Below, piece after piece: positions 33,383 through 45,527 of a stretch of DNA of 64,000 nt (positions are counted from its first letter, which is position 1; the number at the start of each line of letters is the position of its first letter). Source of the DNA: Kwoniella bestiolae CBS 10118. Lineage: Eukaryota > Basidiomycota > Tremellomycetes > Tremellales > Cryptococcaceae. Location of the stretch: NCBI RefSeq assembly GCF_000512585.2, contig NC_089242.1, positions 744,001-808,000 on the forward strand, in the 5' to 3' direction. The notes under the pieces are model-generated. The model saw only the letters and a program-made list of their open reading frames with translations. It did not search any database and had not been told where the DNA came from. The translations under genes and the position numbers were made by a program.

Positions 33383-36313
33383 ATGTCATCCAAATCCCCA
33401 TCTCAACCTACACGACCATCCACCCTCCCCTTGATACCACAACAACCACATTGGACCAGACCACCCCCCTCACCACCATCACATACACCTCTCACCTCCT
33501 CATTCCCCCGTGATGCGACCATAGCATTATCGTCTCTCTCCATCAATTCACAGCCTATACCCCTGCCCACCCCTTCGCCTGGTCCATTGGGAGTCGCCCA
33601 AACATCAAGTAATAATCTGAGTCCACCTACTCCTGCGCCGAGTCCTAGTCCGAGAGATAGAAGGGTGTTTCGGGAAGATGCAAGTTCAGATGACGAGGAG
33701 ATGATGGATCAGCTGTGGAAGGGGAAGGGCAAGCGTCGTGATGTTGAAGGTGCGTATCTTACCATCAATCACCGTGAAAGCAACCGCTTGTGCTGACAGA
33801 TGCCAGTTGTCGATCCTCAAGATATCTTACAATCCTTTACTACCCTATCACCCACTCAGCGGTTTTCATTCCTCAATTCATTGATTGGTGAATTGAGGCT
33901 GAACGAGGCATTGGTGGTATCACGTAAGATCGAGCCTCTACTCCGACGCGATTTCTTAAGGGAGTTACCAGCGGAACTAGCATTGCATTGCTTGAGCTTT
34001 GTAAGTACCTTTGCACCCATTTGAGATCTGTCATCTGTGGAGGGTCTCAGCTGACACTCTGTTGATGTTGTAGGTGGATGAACCCAAGACTCTAGCAAGA
34101 GCAGCTCAAGTTTCAAATTACTGGAACCAGCTTCTACAGGACGAACAAACTTGGAAAGATCTCTTTGACAGACATAATTTCCCTAATCCCCCTCCGCCCA
34201 ATGCTTTCACCAATCCCAGTAGACCCAGTATCGGTATCAGACGGAGAAGTACCCAAACTTCCGTTAACAGCTTAAACACCTCGACTATCTCACCAACCAC
34301 TTCCAACACCACCGCTAACAGCAAGACACCAAATGCTTCAAATGGCAGTGCTGCTACAGTAGTACTCACCAAAGGTGGTTCGCAATCTTGCATCAATCGA
34401 GCGACGCCATTTGGATTGGAACGAAGAGTATTGAATCTGGCTAGTAGTACTGCGTCGAGGTTGAAGGATAGGGAAGATGGGACGTTCAAAGGTAGATTCA
34501 AGAATGCATATCTGACTGGTGAGTTGGTCTGTTCTGGGTGAAACCTTGACCTCGATGGCCCTGTCATTCTCGCATTGTACCTTTTAACATACAGATCAAA
34601 TGCAATTCGTAGATAGAAATAGATTGCTTACCTGACTTGCCCTCGCTCTCATAGAATCCAACTGGCTCTCTGGCGGTCGTATCCTAGCCAACCACGTATC
34701 TTCCGACGACGCCGTGGTGACTACACTATGTTTCGATGATTCCCACATCGTAGTAGGAATGGCAAACAACAAGATCCACGTGTTTGACGCGGTGACCGGG
34801 ACCTATCTCCGGTCACTACTAGGACATCGACAAGGGGTATGGGCAATGGTACTTGTATCCGCTTCTCCGAACGGCAATAACAACCAAGAAGATGAAGACG
34901 AGGATGACCAGGTCCACAATCGCGATATCACCGATCAAAGCAATAATGATAACCTATGGTCTAGTAACCTGAACAAAGCTTCAGACAGTTATCGCGATAA
35001 TGGACAATCCAGGAGATCCTCTTTTGCCGGTGGACCTACGACGGAAAGACATCCTCCTCTGAGTCAAGCGTTGTTTAGCGGTAGTGGTGGCTTGAACTCG
35101 AACTCACCAGGTGGAATATTTGCCAATACTCAAATCTCTTCTTCGGATCATTATCAGTATCATCCCGTCAGACCAAACACAGCTATGGGATTCTCGTCTA
35201 CCTCCAACAACAGCGGTACCAATGCCCTACTAGGATTAGGTATCGGTAATAACACCTTTTCCAACCCTGATTCATATACACCCGAAGAACCCAATGGGAA
35301 TGGAAAGAAACAGCGCTCAAGCGATCCCTGTGGATGTGCGAGAGGATGGAAAGGTAACAAGAACAACCTAGTAGTCTCGGCAGGATGCGACAAAGAAGTG
35401 AAAGTGTGGAACCTCGATACCGGTGAATTACTCCATTCAATGAGAGGTCATACATCCACTATAAGATGTTTGAAAGTGCTTGACCGACGACCAGTGGCCA
35501 TATCCGGTTCGAGAGACCATAATCTCAGAGTATGGGATATAGAGAATGGCTTTTTGTTGCATGTGCTAGAGGGCCACGAGGAGTCTGTCAGGTGTGTGGA
35601 GATTGCTGGCAATAAGGCCGTTTCGGGTAGTTACGATTATACCTCGAAGATATGGGATCTTGATACGGGAGCTTGTCTACATACGCTTAGGGGTCATTAT
35701 CATCAGATTTACTCGGTGGCGTTTGATGGGCAGACGGTGGTTACGGGAAGTTTGGATAGTACGATCAGGGTTTGGAGTGGTGTAACTGGGTGAGTTGGTA
35801 TTTGCTTGGACCACATCATAAGTCGTTCCTACGACACCCCCTCTTTCCACTTCATTTCTATCCACTTGATATCCGAAGCGAGTATACCTGAGCTAATACC
35901 CCTCTCTACCTTCATTCAGCGAATGCCTAGCCCTCCTCCAAGGCCACACCGCCCTCGTAGGCCAACTCCAACTATCTTCCAACCGCCTCATAACAGGCGG
36001 TTCAGACGGCCGAGTAATTATATTTGACCTCAATAACCTCTCGACCCTCCACCGTCTGTGCGCGCACGATAACTCCGTAACATGTCTTCAATTCAACGAC
36101 AAATTCATAGTTTCCGGTGGGAACGATGGGCGAGTCAAACTGTGGGATGTGAATTCCGGGAGATTCATCCGTGAACTCACGAGACCTTGCGATGCAGTTT
36201 GGAGGATTGGGTTCAGGGCTGATCGAGTGGTATTGCTTTGTCAGAGGGAGGGGAGGACTTGTTTGGAGGTTATTAGTTTTAGGCCTGGTGAGGGGGAGAG
36301 GAGGGCGAGGTGA
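33383..36313 (+). CDS. CDC4: Cdc4/Fbw7-type F-box WD40 protein
   Basis: Substrate receptor of an SCF ubiquitin ligase that recognises phosphodegrons, in yeast on Sic1, Gcn4 and cyclin-type targets. Five exons (33383-33749, 33807-34000, 34074-34518, 34655-35789, 35920-36313) encode about 844 aa. The N-terminus is Pro/Ser-rich. The F-box lies at about 172-218 (RELPAELALHCLSF, VDEPKTLARAAQVSNYW) and would bind Skp1. WD40 repeats follow from about 345 (TLCFDDSHIVVGMANNKIHV, CDKEVKVWNLDTGELLHSM, SGSRDHNLRVWDI, SGSYDYTSKIWDLDTG, TGSLDSTIRVWS, TGGSDGRVIIF, SGGNDGRVKLWDV), enough for the eight-blade propeller of this family. A low-complexity insertion of about 135 residues (Asn/Asp/Ser-rich, ending DPCGCARGWKGN) interrupts blade 2. 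Overall order fits Cdc4 better than Met30. Orthology to yeast Cdc4 itself is an inference. Confidence 0.9.
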
Positions 36314-36890
36314 GGCAGTGGGCGTTGGATCACAAAGTCTTGTGTCTTGGATTGGTTCAGTTTTTTATCATATATCCGGATTTGTTATTTGTCATTCTCA
36401 GGAATATACCTTGTATAACCCCTTAACAGTGTTGTTGTTTTGGCATTTATTATAGTTGATTTGTACGATCTCTTGTCTTCATGTAATCGGATGGAAACGG
36501 GTTGTGTCATGTGGGGAAGCAGACATCAAGAGAGAGTGTCACATTTGTACTGGTGCACGCAGAAGATCATATGGTCATTCTGGTCGTTGGACACTGTACT
36601 TCATTGGATACGATTATCTGACGTTCCGTTGACACTTTAGATATTCACTGCATAGTCCCTTTCCCTTTGCCCGTAGATAAGATATAAACTCGAATTGATT
36701 AGAAGATTGAAGACAGATAGAAAGACAGATAATAGAGACACTCCTTCAAGATATCAATCGTCCATTCTAGTAAATTCCGATTATGATACTCACAGTATAC
36801 TCAATACCACCCTGCACGTCACGCTTTCCACTATCTCCTCTCCTCTTCTCTGTCCCTTGAATCAAACCCATCAATCATAGACCACCCCGC
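36314..36890. other. convergent 3' intergenic region
   Basis: 577 bp between the Cdc4-type gene (+) and the first DUF6534 gene (-). No supported gene or repeat seen. Confidence 0.5.
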
Positions 36891-38784
36891 TCAAGGCCCA
36901 GTCAATCGATTGGGTCTATCCCTATTAGCCGTTGAGACCCCGTCGACTGGTGAGAGGTGAGGATGACCCGAGGCGTAGGAATCAGGTTCAGATACCGCAG
37001 AGTTCTGTTCGTGCTCGATCTGTCCACCGATACAGTACTCATATCAGCTTGGTCCATAAACCAAATGTAGACGATACCCAGCCATACTCTATTCAGTGAT
37101 CCTCTCCGAGTCCGAGAAGAGAAAGGACAAAACATTGACACTTACCTTAACCAAAGGTCCGGGAACAGTCACCACACTCCCATTATCCGACTTCCTCTCC
37201 ACCACCTCCACCTGATCATTCCAGTAACCTCGTCCCTCCTCGGCATGTTTCGACGTAGAATTGAAGCTGTTCAGAGCAGCTTCCGAACCCATAGGATAGG
37301 CCGAGCTGGGATATACGAACTTCTTTCCTCCACCCGTACCGCCTGTACCATTCGAGAGTACGTTGACACCCTCGGAAGCGAGCTTGGAGTTTAGTAGACC
37401 CCTTATGGTTTGTCGGCTGACTAGTGCTGAGAGGACGGAATGGAAGTATAGGCATGGGATGCAGGTCACGACGAATTTCCTCCAGTCGGCTGAAGGTCGG
37501 GTGGGGTCGACATCGTTAGCTCAGCTCAGAATCAAGTACAGTATTTTGGACCAAGTAGTTGGTGTAGACCCTGTAGATTGGGAAACTCACTCGTCGGTGC
37601 ACCTTCCATGTTACCGCTTGCTTCACCGATGATGAGGAAGATGACCGGTGGGAACCTATATCATCCATTGGATCAGCATCCCCTCGAGATGCGTTCGTCT
37701 AAGTACGATGCGACTCACATAGACTCGTACATCAACGCCATGAGCTTATGAAATAGTCTCGTCTCATTGGCGAAAACACTATCCTTCGATCTCATCAGAA
37801 GTATCGTCACTAGCATCAGGTCAAGATCAGTTGGTCCTCTCACTGGCCAGGTAGGCTTTGGGCCGAGCTCACAGGTGACACACAACGTAGCGTCCATACT
37901 GAGGGTCATACCTCCCCATATCTTGTTGGTATGTACGAAATCGGCGAAGTAAGGTCCCAGTTGGCCGAGGTTTTGAGGGATGAGGATGGGGAGTTGATAT
38001 CCTTTCACCACGACGCTGCGTTTTCGGTATATCAACACTCCTGAATTCTGTATTGGTAATTTCTGAGTGAGGGGCACTTGACTTACGCTAAAGAGGCTCC
38101 AAAGGGACCACATAGACCGATTGCTAATGGGGGAATAACCCACCATTTCCTGTTGCACATCTACAGTCACCTCATATCAGCTCTCATCTCATACGGTATG
38201 CTAGCCTGGACAAAATCGGAGAGAATGCGAGGAATATGATACTCACCTTCCAGACTCTATAGGCATAGTACATACCACCCGTAAAATTGAAAATTCCACC
38301 CAGTAGCAAGATGGTGTTATCCCCGAAGAATATGAATCGGAATATCGTGTGAAATTCAGTTTTGGCATGATAGATGAGCTTGTACATCTCCGCACAGGTT
38401 ACCATGAGTGTACCACTACCATCAAGATGTACTTTATCAGCTACTGTTTGATGAGAAACACATAAGACAAAAGAGGGGATGTGCTCACATGCACAGGGCG
38501 CATCCCAGACCGATAAAACCGAGGAAAATCTGATTATCGCTCTTCTTGAAGTACTCAAAGTACTGGAATGTCTTGGAGATGATTGATCCGACGATGAATG
38601 ACTGAAGGACGATGGCGAAGGTGCTCCACCACTGTACATATACGTATGTTTAAGGTCAGCATACACCTATGTTCAGGTGAATGCGGGATCTTGTGCGACT
38701 CACAATGGCTTTTTCAGAGTTGGAAGCGAGGGACATCCATAGGATCTCACTGAGATCGACTGGGTAGTTTCCGTATTCCGACAT
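36891..38784 (-). CDS. seven-helix DUF6534-like membrane protein, tandem copy 1
   Basis: Integral membrane protein of about 412 aa with seven predicted helices and a cytoplasmic tail, resembling the basidiomycete-expanded DUF6534 family of unknown function. Exons 38784-38704, 38631-38489, 38415-38247, 38160-38087, 38015-37873, 37809-37719, 37655-37591, 37489-37146 and 37019-36891 keep phase. Helices are visible at WWSTFAIVLQSFIVGSIIS, FLGFIGLGCALCIGTLMV, TILLLGGIFNFTGGMYYA, WVIPPLAIGLCGPFGASL, the ATLCVTCLTILLM region, FPPVIFLIIGEAS and FVVTCIPCLYFHSVLSAL. The segment after helix 7 (SRQTIRG) matches the DUF6534 C-terminal pattern. The tail carries Gly/Ser-rich sequence. It has a close tandem paralog at 40062-41859 with the same lengths for the first seven exons. 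A TATA box lies about 100 bp upstream. A sensory or receptor-like role has been proposed for such proteins only by topology. Confidence 0.85.
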
Positions 38785-38883
38785 GATAAGTTGTACTGGA
38801 GAGAGTGTATGGGATAGAGGAGTAGTGTTTGAGGAGGATGAAGAGGATATGGATGCTGGTCCCGTTACTCGTCTCTACCACCC

Positions 38884-38891
38884 TTTATATA
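38884..38891 (-). promoter_or_regulatory. TATA box of DUF6534 copy 1
   Basis: TATATAAA on the minus strand, 100 bp upstream of ATG 38784. The tandem paralog has a TATA-like element at a similar distance, which supports function. Confidence 0.55.
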
Positions 38892-39610
38892 GCTTTCGTC
38901 TGACTCAACACTCCCCCTTGGAGTCATGACAGATGGACACGGTACTCGTACATCTCGAAGGAATCTCGATACCTTTGATAAACCCACCTTATCTTCAGCC
39001 TCGAAGGAGAAGCATACAAAGACTTCCTTCAACACAATCAATCTGTTTCTATCGAATGGCCCTCTGCCTCTTTGTGTTTGTGTTGAAGGACATCGAACGA
39101 TGTGGATGCTGTTGTGTGTAGGAGATCAAAGGTGGTACGTTCGGATGCAATTGACAGCACCAAAGCTAGTCAGGCTGCTTAGAACAGATCGATAAAGCCA
39201 TTTCCGTCCATGTGTTTATCTGATTGTGTGTGGATTATACTTTTATCTTGAGGATACAGTGTGTATGTAGATGTAACTGTACCTATGTAAAGCAGAGAGC
39301 AGATACGTTGCCTTGCTGTGTGTCTGTGTTGTATTTGTTCATACTGACATATTTATTGGTGTCACTCGGAAACAAAATGCGGGATACAGCAGAGTCACAA
39401 CATCAAAGGACACGCCACTGATGGTACCTGACCTTGTGCATGCTATGATAAAACGATCTGTGCATGTGAATGTGTAACGTGTGTTTGTGTTTAAAAGGAT
39501 CAGCTTTGTGTGCACGTTCTTCCTTGCGTCACAATGATAAATGGCTATTCGGCATACATGGCGTGGTTCGATAACTTTGGCAAGCTTTCCGAGAACGTCC
39601 TTTTGATCGG

Positions 39611-39628
39611 CTGTACCTGTACCTGTAT
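39611..39628. repeat. three tandem CTGTAC/CTGTAT hexamers
   Basis: Short tandem hexamer read directly in the spacer between the duplicate membrane-protein genes. Confidence 0.7.
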
Positions 39629-40061
39629 CTCAATGCTTCATGTATAGATACAGTCCATCCGTTTGTGTGTGTCTGTGTGGGAGAGGGCACACTCCGTGAC
39701 ATGTGATCGCCGCCACATGCACAATAACAATCTTATCAAACCATCTCAAATAACAGCCTCGGAATCAAATGATAAGTGGCAACTTCTTCCGAGGCGGAGA
39801 TTGAAGTGGACAGGGCAGTGCTTTCATCATGGTCTTGACGAACAACCATGTGGGGATGACGTGCACCGCATGTTCCGATCTGCCCGTACGGTACGGTAGA
39901 AACATTGCATAAGGACAATTAACGCAGAATTAGTCAGACCTTTCTTGCATTTCCATTATTTGATCTACGGACAGCTCATTGCCTCATTCCCTAATTAGAT
40001 TCATTTACACTATCCCCACGCGTTCGTAGCTGCTTCGTATATCCATGAATACTCTATGTGT

Positions 40062-41859
40062 TCAATTCCGATGCGCTTCAGACTTGCTATTGACAGACGA
40101 CAGGAAAGGATGGCCTGAACGGTGAGATTCAAGTCTTGAAATCTTGACGTTCTGCTCAACCTGGCGCACCAAGACATACAGTATTCAGCTTTTATGGATT
40201 GTCTCTTCCGGGTAGATGTACAGTAAGAAGAAAAAACTCACACTCCCCTCCTTAGAACTCATCTCATACTCCCCCTCACCAGAAATCTTAGACCGATCGA
40301 CGGTGAGAGTTCCAGCCCCATCGCGCGAGGAGGAAGGATAAGAGAACGAGGCATACACACCCCCACTTCCCTTTGAAGTAGCTTTGACTCCCTCTGAGGA
40401 TAATCGGGCTTCAAGCATCCCTCGGATGGTTTGTCGGCTTACCAGCGCTGAAAGGACGGAATGGAAGTAGAGGCCTGGTATGCAGATTACAACGAATTTT
40501 CGCCAGTCAGCTAAGGTTGGAGCGGTGAACCGACATATCAGCTGTGGTCAGGTCGTGTCGTTCGTGCCCGGGATTGGGCTTGGAGAGAAAGATCACTCAC
40601 TGTTAGGTGCTCCTTGCATGTTACCGCTTGCTTGGGCGATGATCAGAAAGATGACTGGTGGGAGCCTTTCATCCCAAGTAAAATCAGGTCATCCGCCGTC
40701 GCCGCGAGGTCGAAGTAGATACGACCATGGGTAAATTAGACTTACATAGACTCATACATCAGCGATACAAGCTTATGAAGCAGCCTCGTCTCATTCGCAA
40801 ACACGCTCTCCTTCGACCTCATAAGCAGAATCGTCACTGAGAAACATCCCATTAGTTCAACGAGGCACACGAGATGAACTTTTTGGTAATGGTGGAAAAG
40901 CAAAACTTACGAGTGATACATAGGATCCCATCCATAGCGAGAGACATGCCTCCCCAGATTTTGTTGATTCGTGCAAAGTCCATAAAGAAGGGTTGTAGTT
41001 TTGGGAGATTTTCGGGTACGAGGATGGGGAGTTTGTACCCTTTCGCTACGACTCTGCAGGGTAGAGTGCGACGAGTCGGATCAGCCCAGCGCTCTTCTCT
41101 GATCATACCAATAATGAAGTAGGAGAGTCAAGAGCGCTTACGCTAGACATGCTCCGAATGGGGCGCAGAGACCGATAGCCAGGAGAGGTATGACCCATAA
41201 TCTACGATTGGTCATCTACGGGAAAGCACGTACAGATCGTAACGAGCTGTCCGTCAGCTACACATGATGCATCCCTCTGCTGTGCCCGATAAGCAAAGGC
41301 AGACTCACCCTCCAAACCCTCGAAGCATAGTACATCCCACAAGTCAAGTTGAATATCCCCCCAAGGAGCATGATGGCATTATCGCCGAATAACACAAATC
41401 TAAATACCGTGTGAAACTCTCTCTCTGCATGGTATACCAATCTGTACATCTCTGCGAACGTTATCCCAAGGGAGCCACTACACCCACCGAGACCAAGAAA
41501 GCAAGTCAGCGACGGGACAGAGGTACATTGGTACATGTGGTGTAAGACCCACTCACACGTTCAAAGCACATCCCGTTCCTATCAACAGCAAAAACAGCTT
41601 GGTGTCTGATTGTTTGAAGTATTCGAAGTACTGGAACGTCTTTGTGATGATTGAGCTGACTATCCAAGCTTGGATGACTAGTGCGAAAGTGTTCCACCAC
41701 TGAGTTATATAAGAGTGGGCGACCCAGTTCAGCTTGAAGCTTGGTGCGTGTAGGATACAGGGAAGGGAGAAGACTTACCAAAGCTTTTCCCGGGTTCGAG
41801 TTGACAGCCATCCACATGATCTGGTTGATATCCATTGGGTGGTCGTTATATCCCGACAT
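40062..41859 (-). CDS. seven-helix DUF6534-like membrane protein, tandem copy 2
   Basis: Paralog of the 36891-38784 gene, about 377 aa. Exons 41859-41779, 41699-41557, 41477-41309, 41215-41142, 41053-40911, 40836-40746, 40665-40601, 40510-40242 and 40160-40062. The first seven have exactly the same lengths as copy 1 (81, 143, 169, 74, 143, 91, 65 nt) and the same phases, so this is a tandem duplication of an intron-bearing gene. Shared blocks include KTFQYFEYFK, EMYRLVYHAEREFHTVFRF, WVIPLLAIGLCAPFGA, INKIWGGMSLAMD, RSKESVFANETRL and HSVLSALVSRQTIRG. Divergence concentrates in the cytoplasmic tail: exon 8 is 269 nt here and 344 nt in copy 1, and the last exon is 99 rather than 129 nt. Even the tail end keeps SGHP-LS. 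Seven helices are predicted; ligand and function are unknown. Confidence 0.85.
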
Positions 41860-42826
41860 GATGTGATGTCGGTTTGATGAAACAAGTACAGGAGGCGTCA
41901 AGTTAGATAATCATCGATGTCTGCTTCCCATCCGGATTATATACAGTACATTCTGATTGGATTTTCTGCTTCTCAAGAGTACAGTATGCCCAGAAACACG
42001 CCCTACCACCTGATGCAATGACCGATCAAAGTGATCCGTGGTCCTCAACACGCCATGTTCCTAGTCCTAGATCCATTGAAGCTTAATTTGATTGCTTGAA
42101 AGATGGTATCGAGCGTCTGCATCGTCCATCAATCCGTCAATCCGCCAGTTCATAATGAGTAAGCCGATTCACAGTTGAAAGCTTTCATGAAGGTATAGCA
42201 GTCCCATTTGTCCATGCATCGGCCTTCGTTTCACGTGGGGCATCTCTACGTACCCCTCCCGAATGTATATAGTGGGGGTGAGTATTATTGATCAAAGATC
42301 GGAAGCAGCGGCGAGATCTGATCAAAAGAGAGCTAACGACGTGAATGATCCGTGCTTGTGCAGGAGTGAGTTGCCTCGTATGTTTGTTCATCTTGGTGCT
42401 TGACCGCCATCATCATCATCATTGGCCTTTCGGCGTGGATTGATGATTTATGGATGATTGTACCTTTGTATCTCGTATGTGTCCAGGTACTCCATGAGAT
42501 GTGATCGCCCTTAGCCGTTATATAGAGGAACACATCATCGGGGCCGAAAACACCAAATCTTGACGACGAGTGTCGATGAATGTGATTGATTGCACTAACG
42601 CAGCCACATACACACACAGCTACACTGAGTAGCTTGCAATGACCGACGGCATCTGACTATGTGAGATCACAATGACGATATGAATATACATGACCCCCAT
42701 AAAACCACAATCAAGAGATAATCAAGAAGACGCAAAACAGAAAAACTCTACAAGGAAAAGATTGACAAATCACCCAATGATACACGCTTCTCATCCCACT
42801 TAACCCCATCTTACATCTGGCTCAGT
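41860..42826. other. intergenic region upstream of DUF6534 copy 2
   Basis: 967 bp. The left end is the copy 2 promoter (TATA-like element at 41937-41943). The right end is the 3' flank of the histone deacetylase gene. No supported gene; ATC runs near 42410 look like simple sequence. Confidence 0.5.
41937..41943 (-). promoter_or_regulatory. TATA-like element of DUF6534 copy 2
   Basis: TATATAA on the minus strand about 80 bp upstream of ATG 41859, paralleling the TATA box of the tandem paralog. Confidence 0.5.
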
Positions 42827-45527
42827 CTAAACCACACTCATCGGACTTTCACCCCTCGACACCCCACCCCCACCTCCACCATTAATCGATCCATTCTCCT
42901 TCCAAAATTCCACTATCCCTCCATTCCCCACTGTCAACGCATTGAGACCATTCAGCTTCTTATTCACCAAACCCTGTACACCATTCTTAGCATGTTTGTT
43001 ACTGAAGAACGATCTCTTCTTCTTTCTCCCTACTCCACATGGATCCTCTTCATCATCTTCGTCTTCGAATTGCCCATTCAACGTATTATTCCTCTTATTC
43101 CCATTGATGATTCTGGATGGTAGTGCTCTTCTGGGTAATCCGTTCAATCCTTGACGGCGATGTCGACCGGGTATCGAATAGGCTGAATCGTCATAATCTA
43201 AATCACCGTTCATGGGAACATCTTCGTCGTCCGATTCATGCGGCGTATATCCGCCATTGAGCTGTTTGTCTTGCATGAACTCTGTGATGTGGGGTTATGA
43301 TCAGCATGTTTAGCCTACTCACCCAATCCGATCGCATGGATGAGAGGAAAGAAGTGAAGAAGGATGATCTCGATATCGTCGCAAAATCCCTCTCTCCTTC
43401 ATCAATCAGCCGAGAGAAGATGTTTCACTCACTCTTCAGCCTGATCTCGATCTCGTCATCCGGATCAATCTGATCATTCTCCTTGGTCAATCCTATAGCC
43501 TGAGAGATGGTTTGCGAGGGTATCTGACGCATCTGTGCTGAAGGTGCATGTGGCAGATTGCGCAAATTCTCGATGACTTGAGTCCTAAATCCGAAATGTG
43601 TTACATCAGCCTGATTATTTCAACGCAAGGAAGATGCAACTTACCTGATCTTATCCAGATATTCAGGTGCGTTATGATCATCGGTATTGTTCGGTAACAC
43701 CTCCAACTTGTATCTCGGCCCATAATATTCCATACTAAAGCGAATATATCAGTTTTCAAATACCCGCCAACGGAATTAGTATAGCCTGGGTGAAATTTGG
43801 CTCACTACTGATTGTACGGCAGATCCTCTGGTAATGTCTTCCCACACATGACAGCAGTCTCGTTCGTCCAAGCTCGAGCGACGTTTTTCCTGATAGGAGT
43901 AGAATCAGCACCGGCTTGCAACATCGACTCGGCTCCCCGAACGAGATTCAACTCACGTCGTATAACCACCACCTCCCAACATCATAACGGGCACTCCAAA
44001 GCTCTTAACGAATTTCGTACATTCTCCGTGACCTATGACGTTGTCAGCTATAAGTCTTTGCCCGCACTTAGGTAGCTCACCATCCAGTGTCAAGTTGAAT
44101 CCTCCTAGCTTGTCACCCGATAAACTATCTGCACCCATCTGTAAGATCACTGCCCCTGGTCTGAAGTAGTCCATGATATGTTGAATGACCTAGTCATTCC
44201 GATACATTAGTATTTGTCCATGTATATCGTATACAGTGAATAAACTTACAGGCTTGAAGATAGTATGATACGATTCATCCGTTATTCCATCTCTCAACGG
44301 TACATTCACTGCATAACCTTTACCCCTCTTCATTCCCACATCCTGTTCAAACAAAATATGTCAGTTGATGTCCGCCAAAATATTCTCGATCTGTCAACTC
44401 ACCCTGACATCGCCCGTACCAGGGAAAAACTCTCCAAACCTATGGAAGGAGCAAGTCATGACTCTATCTGTGGTGTAGAAAGCCTCTTCCACTCCATCTC
44501 CATGATGCACATCTACATCTATGTAAAGTACTCGAGGATGTATCCTAATTACACATAATCAGCTGAAGGTCCATCAAGTACTGAAAAGCTGACATACCTC
44601 AATAGTTCAAGAATACCTAGAACACTACACGAAGCAACACGTCAGTCAAACGCCCGACACCAATAAAGAGGTAAAGTGAAACACCTACATGTCATTCACA
44701 TAACAGAATCCACTCGCTTCAGTCTTCTTAGCATGATGTAACCCCCCAGCCCAATTGATAGCTATATCTGCTGCACCGGAATTAAGCCTTTCAGCGCCGC
44801 CTGCAAGGATCAACAATCGTAAGCTGCAAATCGGGTATCTGCACGAGGGTGATAGCTCACCTAAGGACCCTCCAGCTGAGATGGAGCAGAATTCGAACAA
44901 CCCATCAAAAGCTGGACAATCTTCTCCTATCAAACCTGTTGGCCCAACTATGGAGATAAGTTATACGTCTACAGTGCACTATTAGACAGGCGGGCTTACA
45001 TCGCACTCCACCACCAGTCATAGCCTCGGCCGTCTCAGGCGTGACATTCTCCAAGAACTCGATATACTCGTCTGTGTGGAAACGAGTCATCTGAGCTTTA
45101 GTTGCTCTGTGGGGTCTCTACGAAGCCACCGAACAATGCATCAGCCACTGTCTTTCTTCTCTTATGTTCAGGGGAAGATATGTCATCAGCTGAGATAACT
45201 CACAAACACCTGCATATGTTTACTCCTCGACCCTGTCAAACTATTCTTCACAAACTTATGTTCAGGTGCCAAACCCGGTAAATCATCATTCATCTCCCTC
45301 TTCCCTTCCCCCTCCAAGTCCGGAGCATCTTCCTCCACTTCGTCGGTCAGACCATAATTGACAATCAAGTTATGGGCCATCCGTATACGATGTGGTTTCA
45401 TTGGATGACCGAGGTAATAGGTATAATTTCCCACATCTTGGTCATAGTAATATGCGACTCGACGTGAAGGTTTGGCGGATGAGCCTGAGGGTTCACCCGC
45501 GCTTGATGGGTCTGCTAGGCCTGACAT
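42827..45527 (-). CDS. class I histone deacetylase (Rpd3/HDAC1 type)
   Basis: Zinc-dependent lysine deacetylase acting on histone tails in Sin3-type corepressor complexes. Thirteen phase-consistent exons: 45527-45204, 45117-45000, 44935-44861, 44800-44689, 44624-44598, 44544-44403, 44342-44250, 44189-44081, 44032-43957, 43889-43806, 43734-43645, 43584-43433 and 43281-42827, about 618 aa. The order of motifs is canonical: VAYYYDQDVGNYTYYLGHPM, GGLHHAKK (catalytic His pair), YIDVDVHHGDGVEEAFY (zinc-binding Asp/His), GADSLSGDKLGGFNLT, and MMLGGGGYTT with the transition-state Tyr. All catalytic residues are present. The ATG at 45527 begins MSGLADPSS; an upstream in-frame ATG (45662) would add a Ser-rich leader and is less likely. 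The C-terminal 150 residues, encoded by the last exon, are an acidic then basic (GRKKKRSFFSNK), Asn/Gly-rich extension. Class I assignment is firm; which paralog (RPD3 or HOS type) is not. Confidence 0.95.

Larger units (their letters stand above)
38785..40061. other. intergenic region between the tandem DUF6534 genes
   Basis: 1277 bp. Close to copy 1 it holds that gene's promoter (TATA at 38884-38891). The rest has GT-rich runs (39230-39340, 39430-39500, 39660-39690) and three tandem CTGTAC/T hexamers at 39611-39628. Open frames of up to 89 codons are unsupported. I see no pseudogene of a third copy. Confidence 0.5.

Noticed and set aside
38785..40061. Degenerate third DUF6534 copy between the tandem pair
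   Set aside because: No membrane-helix or exon remnants of the family could be read on either strand; only GT-rich simple sequence and hexamers.
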